Shown here one piece after another: positions 8,049 through 15,283 of a DNA stretch of 64,000 nucleotides. Origin of the DNA: JALNZF01 sp964447405 (GTDB lineage Bacteria > Nitrospirota > UBA9217); contig CAYUSP010000004.1 of NCBI GenBank assembly GCA_964447405.1, positions 248,001 to 312,000 of the forward strand, written 5' to 3'. The notes under the pieces were generated by a model. It had not been told where the DNA came from. It was given only the letters and a program-made list of their open reading frames with translations, and did no database searches. Within the stretch, counting starts at the first letter, position 1. Each line of letters opens with the position of its first letter. A program made the position numbers and the translations under genes.

Positions 8049-9545
8049 TTACAAGGATGGTGTAATCGTGCCAGTAAATGGCGAAAAGTTCCCATTGCCA
8101 TCGTTCAGCCAGGCATACTGACCCAAACATGATGCATAGACATCAATCCGTCCGTCACCATTGTAATCCATAGGACACATAGTGATTTGCCCGTGTTTAT
8201 CGTCAATAAAAATGTCGACATGTCCGTCGCCATTAATGTCCTGAACCCTCAGCCAGTACATCCAGCCCTGAGTTGTATTCATTGTTATCCGCGATGCTGA
8301 TTCATCAGAAAAAGTGCGGCTCGCAGCCTGTCTTAGAATTTGTATATATCTTCCTACATAAAAATTGGTGCTCCCAGTGCGATTTATGATTAAATCTTTG
8401 AAACCATCACTATCTATGTCCTCAGCTGCAAAGTCCACTACGGCATCCCAGCCCTCTATACTGGGTAGTGTCGTTTTATTGGAAGCTTTATACGTACCGC
8501 TGCTGCTCCCCCAATAAATAGTAGTTCCTACGACGAGATCCACAAAGCCATCTTTGTCAATATCAATTAGCTCTGCTGTACCTCCTGTGATATTAATTTC
8601 TGATGGAATGCGGCTAGTATCTTTTGTGAAATTACCATTGCCGTCATTGATTAAGAAGAATGGCGCGATAGTGTCAGTAATAAATATATCAATATCACCA
8701 TCGGCGTCAATATCAGCCGATGCGCCACCATGATGAAAGCCCACCAGATTTTCGAACCCACTGACATAGCGAAGAGTCCCATTGCCGTTGGAGAGAAACA
8801 ATAAAGGATATTCACCAGGAAAGGGCGGTCTATCATATCCATGCGCGATGATAATAAAATCCGGCCAGCCATCGCCATTGTAATCACCTGTTAACGCTTT
8901 TCGGGCATGGACAGCCCCAGGTTCTGCATTGGTGATAGTTGTTAATGTTTGATCAGAGAATATATTGGAACCGTTATTTATAAGTACTTGCACTGGTTTC
9001 CTGTTAACTGTGCCAGATACTTCGCATAGGAAGACATCCATGTTGCCATCGCGGTTAATGTCTGCATATGCGATCGCATGTGCTGTCATGTAGTGATTAG
9101 GGAATGTTCCGCTATCGACATACATCGATGTTTTACGCAACGTATATGAGTTTGTTGTATCCACATTCGGATTGGCAGCTATATTTAGATTTAGCGTTTC
9201 CGCCGTATCAAGAGTGCCAATAAAATTAATCCCTGCAATATTCGCAATATTAATCGTCTGTACGTTTAATGCGGGGTTGAAAGAACAGCCTGTCTTGATA
9301 GGTGTTATAGTATAGGTACCACTTGCTAAGCCGGTAAAAGAATAATTGCCACCGGTATCGGGTGTTGCTGTGGCTATACTTGCTCCGCTAAGAGTTATAG
9401 TTATACCTTGTATAGCAGAACCTGATGATGTAACGGTTCCTGATATGCTATACGATTTTGCTTCATCACTGCTTTTGCTCGGGCAGCCCATTAGGCCAAC
9501 TGTAATAATCAAACAAATTGTCACAAACGGTAAATTTTTTGTCAT
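8049..9545 (-). CDS. Lipoprotein with carboxypeptidase-regulatory-like domain and FG-GAP/VCBS repeats
   Basis: 498 aa. Signal peptide with lipobox LMGC (Cys21). A carboxypeptidase regulatory-like beta-sandwich (about 30-110: ISGTVTSSG, GNYSFTGLASGTY) is followed by about seven FG-GAP/VCBS repeats. Each carries a calcium-type loop such as DINRDGNMD, DYNGDGWPD, DIDADGDID, DINGDGHVD or DYNGDGRID. These form integrin-like beta-propellers used in surface adhesion or ligand binding. GGAG lies 8-9 nt before ATG 9545. It is AT-rich like its convergent neighbour; the two look like one acquired pair. The exact ligand cannot be told. Confidence 0.85.
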   Translation of the reverse strand: MTKNLPFVTICLIITVGLMGCPSKSSDEAKSYSISGTVTSSGSAIQGITITLSGASIATATPDTGGNYSFTGLASGTYTITPIKTGCSFNPALNVQTINIANIAGINFIGTLDTAETLNLNIAANPNVDTTNSYTLRKTSMYVDSGTFPNHYMTAHAIAYADINRDGNMDVFLCEVSGTVNRKPVQVLINNGSNIFSDQTLTTITNAEPGAVHARKALTGDYNGDGWPDFIIIAHGYDRPPFPGEYPLLFLSNGNGTLRYVSGFENLVGFHHGGASADIDADGDIDIFITDTIAPFFLINDGNGNFTKDTSRIPSEINITGGTAELIDIDKDGFVDLVVGTTIYWGSSSGTYKASNKTTLPSIEGWDAVVDFAAEDIDSDGFKDLIINRTGSTNFYVGRYIQILRQAASRTFSDESASRITMNTTQGWMYWLRVQDINGDGHVDIFIDDKHGQITMCPMDYNGDGRIDVYASCLGQYAWLNDGNGNFSPFTGTITPSL

Positions 9546-9593
9546 TTGCTTATCTCCATTAAGGAAAGTTAAGCAGCCTTAATTACTTGCGAT

Positions 9594-9622
9594 AATATAT
9601 CTGTATTTTTTGTGAGATACAA
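9594..9622 (-). promoter_or_regulatory. Sigma70-type promoter for the FG-GAP lipoprotein
   Basis: Minus strand -35 TTGTAT (9622-9617), 17-nt spacer, -10 TATATT (9599-9594), about 50 nt before ATG 9545. Confidence 0.45.
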
Positions 9623-9794
9623 GGACTTCACGAGAGATTATTTGGTACTGGTTGATAATTGACGTTGTTGCAATGAATAAAAACTACCATAGTTCAGAAG
9701 TAGTCAATCATTTACAACAATAAAGACAAATGCTATGTACGGAAAGAAAGACTTAAAGTCAACAAGCCCTCTTTAAAGGACAAGCGGGGATTCG

Positions 9795-10064
9795 CTACGC
9801 CCGACAGATTTGGCCTGTCAGCGGTCGTTTGTACTGCCTCTCTGCAGCTGCGAGTTTAAAAAGGGAGTTGGCGGCCGCAACTACTTGTTCTGAACCGCCC
9901 GGTTGAAAATAGATCTCTCCGCATTTTGAACAGACAAGCGCGGCAATGCCGGATAGTTTTACAGTAACGCCACCGCGTTCGAATGCCTGGGAAATATATT
10001 TCCTTTTCACATGACCACCACAGTCCGTGCACGGCTCTTTTGAAACATCAGTTTTCTTTATCAT
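9795..10064 (-). CDS. YgiT-type zinc-finger (MqsA-like) antitoxin
   Basis: 89 aa from ATG 10064. Two Cys pairs, CTDCGG (about 12-15) and CSKCGE (about 48-51), form the YgiT/MqsA N-terminal zinc-binding fold, with a short basic tail. Members usually pair with an upstream DUF4258-type toxin. I chose ATG 10064 over the longer frame (10097) because its ATG overlaps the stop of the upstream frame as ATGA, the usual toxin-antitoxin coupling. The partner looks truncated, so this antitoxin may be an orphan. It lacks the longer XRE half of full MqsA. Confidence 0.75.
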   Translation of the reverse strand: MIKKTDVSKEPCTDCGGHVKRKYISQAFERGGVTVKLSGIAALVCSKCGEIYFQPGGSEQVVAAANSLFKLAAAERQYKRPLTGQICRA

Positions 10065-10330
10065 TTTAGCCCTCTTCGTATCGGCGTAATCCACCATGGT
10101 TTCTGCGGGATATACGCCGTTACCACATCAACCAGTTTTTCATTCGAGTAATCGCAGACAACATGAAGTGGCAACCGCACATCGCCTTCCATGGTAAAAT
10201 ATCCGTAAAGCGGTACTGCAGAATAGTACAGTCCGCGCTGAAAATCAATACAGAAAGAACAACAGGAGTCATGAATAGGAGGGCTGATTGCATGGAGAGT
10301 GCCTGAAAAGGATCGCGACTCAATAAAAAT
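10061..10330 (-). pseudogene. 5'-truncated DUF4258-like toxin remnant
   Basis: Minus-strand frame ending at TGA 10063-10061. Its last 35-45 codons read like the C-terminal half of DUF4258 proteins (PLHVVCDYSNE..., VVTAYIP..., WWITPIRRG). The first in-frame ATG (10192) would give only 43 aa, and the frame upstream runs into the 3' end of nrpR without a start or ribosome site, so the N-terminal half is missing. The 4-nt ATGA overlap with the antitoxin is kept. Inferred to be an eroded toxin gene; family assignment is by eye. Confidence 0.5.
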
Positions 10331-11325
10331 TACGATCTGCCGCGCGAAGGGACTGCAAGTTCCTTGAACGGCACCAGATGGGAATACTCAAAGAGCGTCG
10401 ACATGGCCTTGCTCACCGTGGCAATGCCGTGCTCCTCCAGCACTGCCACGGGATTAAGGCCTCCGATGATCACGATGCCTGCTTTGTCGATGCCGACGGG
10501 CACTTCGAGAAGCGGTTTATTCGGGCTTCCGATCATCAGGATCCCCCGGATGCCCCGTTCTTCGAGCGTCCGGCTCAGCTTTTCCGCCTTCTCCAGGCAG
10601 ACGACGGGGATCTCCCGGAAGCTGGCGAGGATGGTGCCGTTGCCCCCGGCCACTGCTTCGGAAACCGCGGTCATTCTGCTTTTGATGAACATCTCGAGGG
10701 GATCCAGGGACGAACCCGCGTAGCTGATGAGGGATTGGAAGCGCTGGGGCCTGCCTCCGGCTGTTTCGACAACGCCTCCGTACCGGGATGCGACGGGGAT
10801 CCCCGCTTTCAGGAAGATCCCGTTGATGGTCACGCTGCAGATCGTGCCCAGTGCCGCCATCCCCTGCGGCACCCGGGCCTCGCCGATCTCCTCGCCTTCA
10901 TCAGCAAGGATCACCCGGTCGCTCATCACGAAAGGTGATGAGAACACCGGCTTGAGCAGCGCCAGGGCTTTCCGGAGGTTTTTCCGCGGGAACCAGGAGA
11001 CGTTCAGGATTACGTCGCCTTCCATGGTTGCCAGGTCCAGCGTCGTGAGATAGGAAAGCGTCTCGATCCTGCTTATCACAAATCCGATTTTGTCCGAAAC
11101 CAATGAGTGCCTCAGTTCCACCCGCCCCCGGGCGGTTATCTTCCGGCCTTCCTTGCCAAAGACCTCGGTATACCCCTGACTGTCCAGCTGCTTCAGGTAA
11201 TACCGCACGGTCCGCTCCGTAAGCTCCACGCCATGCTTGGTGAGCTTGCGGGAGAGCTCCCGTGATCCGGTGACGGTCGAGCATTTATCGAGAATGGAAA
11301 GAATCGAGTGCAGGGTCTTGTTCAT
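10330..11325 (-). CDS. nrpR: NrpR-type nitrogen regulator (winged helix + DUF128 domain)
   Basis: 331 aa. The N-terminal winged helix (about 1-65: SRELSRKL, TERTVRYYLKQL, GRKITARG) matches the NrpR N-terminal domain. The rest (about 80-310) is one NrpR/DUF128 effector domain (GVVETAGG, ISYAGSSLDPLEMF, GGLNPVAVLEEHG). In archaea NrpR represses nif and gln genes and is released by 2-oxoglutarate; bacterial homologues are less studied. It sits between the split glutamate synthase operon and two GltB2-like enzymes, fitting a nitrogen role. Start ATG 11325 has AGGAG 7-8 nt upstream; the longer frame to 11394 has no such site. Confidence 0.88.
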   Translation of the reverse strand: MNKTLHSILSILDKCSTVTGSRELSRKLTKHGVELTERTVRYYLKQLDSQGYTEVFGKEGRKITARGRVELRHSLVSDKIGFVISRIETLSYLTTLDLATMEGDVILNVSWFPRKNLRKALALLKPVFSSPFVMSDRVILADEGEEIGEARVPQGMAALGTICSVTINGIFLKAGIPVASRYGGVVETAGGRPQRFQSLISYAGSSLDPLEMFIKSRMTAVSEAVAGGNGTILASFREIPVVCLEKAEKLSRTLEERGIRGILMIGSPNKPLLEVPVGIDKAGIVIIGGLNPVAVLEEHGIATVSKAMSTLFEYSHLVPFKELAVPSRGRS

Positions 11326-11369
11326 GATGGAGCTCCTGAGCCGGACAAGCTGGAACCCAAAAAGGCATC

Positions 11370-11477
11370 TCGCGCAAAGCCGCAAAGCGCGCAAAGAAAA
11401 CCTTTAAGGCTATGGTTTAAAGCCGAAAACTGAGCCACTCTGTGCACCTTTCTTGGCGACTTTGCGGCTTTGCGCGA
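11370..11477. repeat. Long inverted repeat upstream of nrpR
   Basis: An 18-nt sequence rich in CGCAAAG (11370-11387) is perfectly inverted at 11460-11477, separated by 72 nt. This 'GCAAAGCCGCAAAG' phrase is typical of dispersed intergenic repeats in environmental bacterial genomes. The region (11326-11572) holds no gene. Confidence 0.7.
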
Positions 11478-11572
11478 AAATATTCTAGCCATTTTGCGTA
11501 GAATTTTATTCCTTAGCAACTATGCCGGACAATCTGGAATAAAACGTACGATGGCGATAAACAGGTAATTCT

Positions 11573-13153
11573 TTACACACCATTGCACAGGATGCGTTCA
11601 GCTTCCTTCATGTCCGAATCCATGACATAGGGGATGCCGGTCACTTCTGCGGCCTCCCGGGTCAGGGACACGATATCGCTGCGGTCAATATGCCGAAGTC
11701 CGAATTTCCGCGCGCCCGCCATCATCTGCTGCAGGCCGAGCTTAAGCCGGTCAACGAACGTGTACATGGCAACAGCCCCCCACGGGATCCGCGCGAAGTC
11801 CTTGCCGTACTTTGTCTTGAGCGTCTCGGCAGTGATAAAAATGCGCTCCGGAACGTCGCCGTACTTCTTGATATCCGCGGGCAGTTTGTCCTCGTCCACC
11901 CACTGCTTGATGTTTTTTCCCACAAAAGCGGGAATCATCAGTGCTCTGCCCATGCAGACCGCCTTGAAATGCGGCGCGCCGAGCGCAAGCGCCTTGAAGA
12001 TGTGATCTTCCAGCGAGAAACCGCCGGCAATGGCCATGTCAGGGACGTACCGACCTTTTGCTTTGAGCTGGGATGCGAATTTATACGCAAGGGCCTGGAG
12101 ATAGATGGTAGGGATGCCCCATTCGTTCATCATGCGCCAGGGGCTCATGCCCGTGCCGCCGCCCGCGCCGTCGATGGTCAGCAGATCGACCTCCGCGTCC
12201 GAGCAATACCGGATCGCCCGCGCCAGATCGGAGACCCGATACGCGCCGGTTTTCAGGGAAACGAACTTCGCGCCCGCGCTCCGGTAATGATGCACCGCTT
12301 TGGTGAATCCTTCCTGCTCGACCATTCCCAGTCGGGAATGGCGCTCGAACTCCTTGAATTCCTCCTCGGCAAAAGCTTTTTTCACCGACTTGTCCCCGGG
12401 ATCGGGCAGTACGATATACCCGCGTTTTTTCAGCTCCTCCGCGCGCTCGATCGTCTTGAGCTTCACTTCCCCGCCGATGTCCTTGGCGCCCTGCCCCCAC
12501 TTGAGCTCGATGCAGTTCACCCCGAGCTTTTCAATGGCGTACTCGGCCGTTCGCAGCCGTGTGTCCTCCACGTTCTGCTGGAGAATGATCTCGCCGGAAC
12601 CGGTAAACCACTCCTGAAAGCACTTCACCCTGCGCTCAAGCTCCGGCGAGTTCACTACCGCATTGTTTCTGATCTCTGCCCGGGAATCCATGCCCACGAC
12701 ATTCTCGCCGATCACGACCATGATCCCTGAAATGGCCGCGCCGATGGCAAGCCCTTCCCAATTGTCCCTGGCAATGTCCGTGGATCCCAGCGCGCCGGTG
12801 AAGATCGGAACTTCAAGCTTGATCTTGTGCTTGTGCCCCAGCTCGACCTTCGTGGACACCGCCGGGAAGATCGCCTTGTCCGGGTCCGCTGCCACGCCAA
12901 AGGCACCGACACAGGTGCCCTGAATGTTTAGATGCGAATAGTCCACGGGATACTGCTTTGTTGCTCCCGCGGTTACCTTGCCGAATGGAAGCGGGTAGAG
13001 GACCTCCCTGCCGCGGTAAGATGACTTGCCGACCTCGCAGGGCCCGGGGCACCCGTCGAGACAGACCGAGCATATGCCGGACTGCGGCGCCGCGTCCTGA
13101 ACTCTATTTCGTGTTCCTGTTGCTGAACTTGCATTCGCCTGACCTGAATTCAT
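11573..13153 (-). CDS. GltB2-like FMN-binding oxidoreductase, paralogue A
   Basis: 526 aa. The N-terminal Cys cluster C28-x2-C31-x3-C35-x3-C39 precedes a glutamate synthase-type TIM barrel with LKWGQGAK (FMN/flavin region) and DGAGGGTGMSPWRMM. It lacks the C-terminal [3Fe-4S] motif found in GltB2 at 2387, and has neither an amidotransferase nor a GXGXG domain. It is annotated generically as an FMN-binding glutamate synthase family protein; substrate unknown. The Cys cluster probably binds an Fe-S centre in place of the lost one (inference). Start ATG 13153 with a G-rich SD; the longer frame to 13222 is disfavoured. Paralogue B is 174 nt upstream. Confidence 0.8.
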   Translation of the reverse strand: MNSGQANASSATGTRNRVQDAAPQSGICSVCLDGCPGPCEVGKSSYRGREVLYPLPFGKVTAGATKQYPVDYSHLNIQGTCVGAFGVAADPDKAIFPAVSTKVELGHKHKIKLEVPIFTGALGSTDIARDNWEGLAIGAAISGIMVVIGENVVGMDSRAEIRNNAVVNSPELERRVKCFQEWFTGSGEIILQQNVEDTRLRTAEYAIEKLGVNCIELKWGQGAKDIGGEVKLKTIERAEELKKRGYIVLPDPGDKSVKKAFAEEEFKEFERHSRLGMVEQEGFTKAVHHYRSAGAKFVSLKTGAYRVSDLARAIRYCSDAEVDLLTIDGAGGGTGMSPWRMMNEWGIPTIYLQALAYKFASQLKAKGRYVPDMAIAGGFSLEDHIFKALALGAPHFKAVCMGRALMIPAFVGKNIKQWVDEDKLPADIKKYGDVPERIFITAETLKTKYGKDFARIPWGAVAMYTFVDRLKLGLQQMMAGARKFGLRHIDRSDIVSLTREAAEVTGIPYVMDSDMKEAERILCNGV

Positions 13154-13217
13154 AGTCTTAGTCCCCCCTGAGTTATTCAGTTGAGAATCATAATGTATGA
13201 AAAGAGAACTTACTATT

Positions 13218-13305
13218 GCCACAGAGACACGGAGGCACGGAGAAAACGTGTAAATAGGTACGTTCCCGTATTTGCATTCTTCTGTGTCCTCAGCGTCTCT
13301 GTGGC
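13218..13305. repeat. CCACAGAGACAC-type inverted repeat between the GltB2-like paralogues
   Basis: GCCACAGAGAC (13218-13228) is inverted as GTCTCTGTGGC (13295-13305), with more partial pairing inside. This is a well-known style of dispersed intergenic repeat. The 174-nt gap holds no gene. A hairpin could separate expression of the two paralogues. Confidence 0.65.
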
Positions 13306-13327
13306 GGTATCTGCTTTTTGCTTCGAA

Positions 13328-14920
13328 TTACGAATTCAAAATCTTCATCGCCTCTTCACGGTAGGAATCCATGAGATAGGGTATCCCGGTGACCTTGGCG
13401 CATTCCTCGGTAAGCGACATCAGTTCGTTCCGGGTGATCGAATCGATATTGAAACAGCGGGCTCCCGCCATCAGCTGCTGCAACCCGACCTTGATCTTCT
13501 GCGAGTAGCTGTAAATGCCGACCGCGCCGAGCGGGATGTTCTTGATCTCGCTGTTGCCGACCAGTTTTTTCACATCCTCATAGTTTACGAAGATCTCTTC
13601 GACGGTGTTCCCAAATTCGCTCACCGTTTTCGGAAGATCGTTGTCCTTGATCCAGTGCTCGATGTTCTTGCCGACCATGCCCGGTATCATGAGTGCGCGA
13701 CCCATGCAGATCGCCTTTACAAAGGGCGCGCCCATGGCCAGGGCCTTGAATACGCCGTCCTCGCTGCTGAACCCCCCGGCAAAGGCGATATCCGGAACGC
13801 GCTCGCCCTTGTCCTTAAGCTTTTTCGCGAATTCATATGCAGCCGCATGCAGATACAGGGACGGCATCCCCCACTCTTCCATCATGCGCCAGGGGCTCAT
13901 GCCGGTTCCTCCCGGTGCACCGTCAATAGTCAGCAGGTCGATCTTGGCTTTGGAGCTCCACTTGAGCGCCATGGCAAGCTCGCGCAGGCCGTAGGCGCCG
14001 GTCTTCAGCGTGATCCGCTTGAATCCGAGCTTCCTGAGCCTGTTCACTTCGGCGTAGAACTCCTGTTCGCCGATGAAGCCGAGACGGCTGTGTCGCTCGA
14101 ATTCCTTGATCGCTGTTTCCTTGAACGCTGCCTGCACAACTGGATCGGACGGGTCCGGGGTGACGATGTAGCCGCGTTTCTGCAGTTCCAGAGCGCGCTC
14201 CATGGAGTTCACCTTGATCTCGCCGCCGATGCACTTGGCGCCCTGGCCCCACTTCAGCTCAATGGTGTCGAGCTTGTGCTTGTCGATGATGTACTCCGCG
14301 ACGCCCAGCCGGGTATCTTCGACGTTCATCTGCACCAGGATCTCGCCGTATCCCTTATGATACTTCTTATACAAGGCGATCCTGCGGTCCATGTCCGGCG
14401 CTTTTTTGACCAGCTTGTTGCTTCCCATTTCGAGCTCTGGATCAATGCCGCACACATTTTCGCCGCAGACGATCGTGACGCCGGAAATAGCCGCTCCGAT
14501 AGCAAAGTGCTCCCAGTTCTTTCGCGCGATCTCGGTGGATCCAAGCGCGCCGGTGAAGATCGGCACCTGCATCTTTACTTTTTTATCCCAGCCGTAGCTC
14601 GTCTCGGTGTTGACATTAGGGAACCGTGCGGTGTCAGGATCGCCAACCTGTCCCGCGGGAAGCCCCTTGCATCCCAGTGCATATCCGTGAATATTGAGAT
14701 GCGAGTAATCGATGGGATAGTTCTTGTCGCCGCCGGCGGTTATGCTTCCGAATGGTCCCGGATAGAGCAGTTCCCTGCCTCTGAAGGTCGCCTTGAAGAC
14801 TTCGCAGTTGCCTCTGCATCCGTCAATACAACGGGTGCAAAGTCCGCTCATGGGTGAAACGCTTCTTGATCGATTTGCTGTTCTGGTTGCATCATTTGCA
14901 TTTGGCTGTTGCAGGTTCAT
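13328..14920 (-). CDS. GltB2-like FMN-binding oxidoreductase, paralogue B
   Basis: 530 aa. Same plan as paralogue A: Cys cluster at identical positions C28, C31, C35 and C39, then a flavin TIM barrel with LKWGQGAK and DGAPGGTGMSPWRMM; no C-terminal [3Fe-4S] site. The two are clearly related over their full length and probably arose by duplication, possibly forming a heteromer. GGAG lies about 6 nt before ATG 14920; an ATG two codons earlier is possible. The upstream region carries a sigma70-type promoter (15005-15033) and a long direct repeat. Reaction unknown; glutamate synthase activity cannot be assumed without an amidotransferase or GltD partner. Confidence 0.8.
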   Translation of the reverse strand: MNLQQPNANDATRTANRSRSVSPMSGLCTRCIDGCRGNCEVFKATFRGRELLYPGPFGSITAGGDKNYPIDYSHLNIHGYALGCKGLPAGQVGDPDTARFPNVNTETSYGWDKKVKMQVPIFTGALGSTEIARKNWEHFAIGAAISGVTIVCGENVCGIDPELEMGSNKLVKKAPDMDRRIALYKKYHKGYGEILVQMNVEDTRLGVAEYIIDKHKLDTIELKWGQGAKCIGGEIKVNSMERALELQKRGYIVTPDPSDPVVQAAFKETAIKEFERHSRLGFIGEQEFYAEVNRLRKLGFKRITLKTGAYGLRELAMALKWSSKAKIDLLTIDGAPGGTGMSPWRMMEEWGMPSLYLHAAAYEFAKKLKDKGERVPDIAFAGGFSSEDGVFKALAMGAPFVKAICMGRALMIPGMVGKNIEHWIKDNDLPKTVSEFGNTVEEIFVNYEDVKKLVGNSEIKNIPLGAVGIYSYSQKIKVGLQQLMAGARCFNIDSITRNELMSLTEECAKVTGIPYLMDSYREEAMKILNS

Positions 14921-15004
14921 GGTCATCTCCTTTTTTTTAACGTATTGTGCATCCCGGATCTCCGGTAATCTTTTTGATAGCAAGTCTTTATTTTATGTAA
15001 AACG

Positions 15005-15033
15005 GTATTAAGCTCTACTTAAGCCAATCTCAA
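15005..15033 (-). promoter_or_regulatory. Sigma70-type promoter for the GltB2-like pair
   Basis: Minus strand -35 TTGAGA (15033-15028), 17-nt spacer, -10 TAATAC (15010-15005), about 85 nt before ATG 14920. It overlaps the first copy of the direct repeat at 15011-15053. Confidence 0.5.
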
Positions 15034-15230
15034 TGAATTAATCCCTGCTTTACCAAACAGGCACGATTGTACGCATACCCGAAAGTTTTTAGGGCAGGCC
15101 AATTCCGATCCGTAACATTATACAAAATCCTTCAAATACCCATGCCATTCACGTTGCGCAGCAGGTGATTTACCGCAGAATCACTTTAGTGCCACTTAAG
15201 TCCATACGGCTCAATTAATCGCTACTTGAC
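15011..15230. repeat. Imperfect direct repeat in the promoter region of the GltB2-like genes
   Basis: A roughly 43-nt segment at 15011-15053 recurs imperfectly at 15188-15230. Shared blocks are ACTTAAG followed at similar distance by AATTAATC and then CTxCTTxACC. The copies are about 177 nt apart in a 363-nt gene-free region (14921-15283). Could be two binding sites for one regulator, or a decayed duplication of the promoter. Confidence 0.5.
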
Positions 15231-15283
15231 CTTGAAGGCAAAAAAAATCCCACCCAACACTGCGCGTCGCGCATTCCGCGAGC

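Noticed and set aside
10120..10323. 67-codon minus frame
   Set aside because: Out of frame with the DUF4258-like reading, which matches a known family better.
13181..14857. 558-codon plus frame
   Set aside because: Long but antisense to GltB2-like paralogue B; its length follows from high-GC codon bias.
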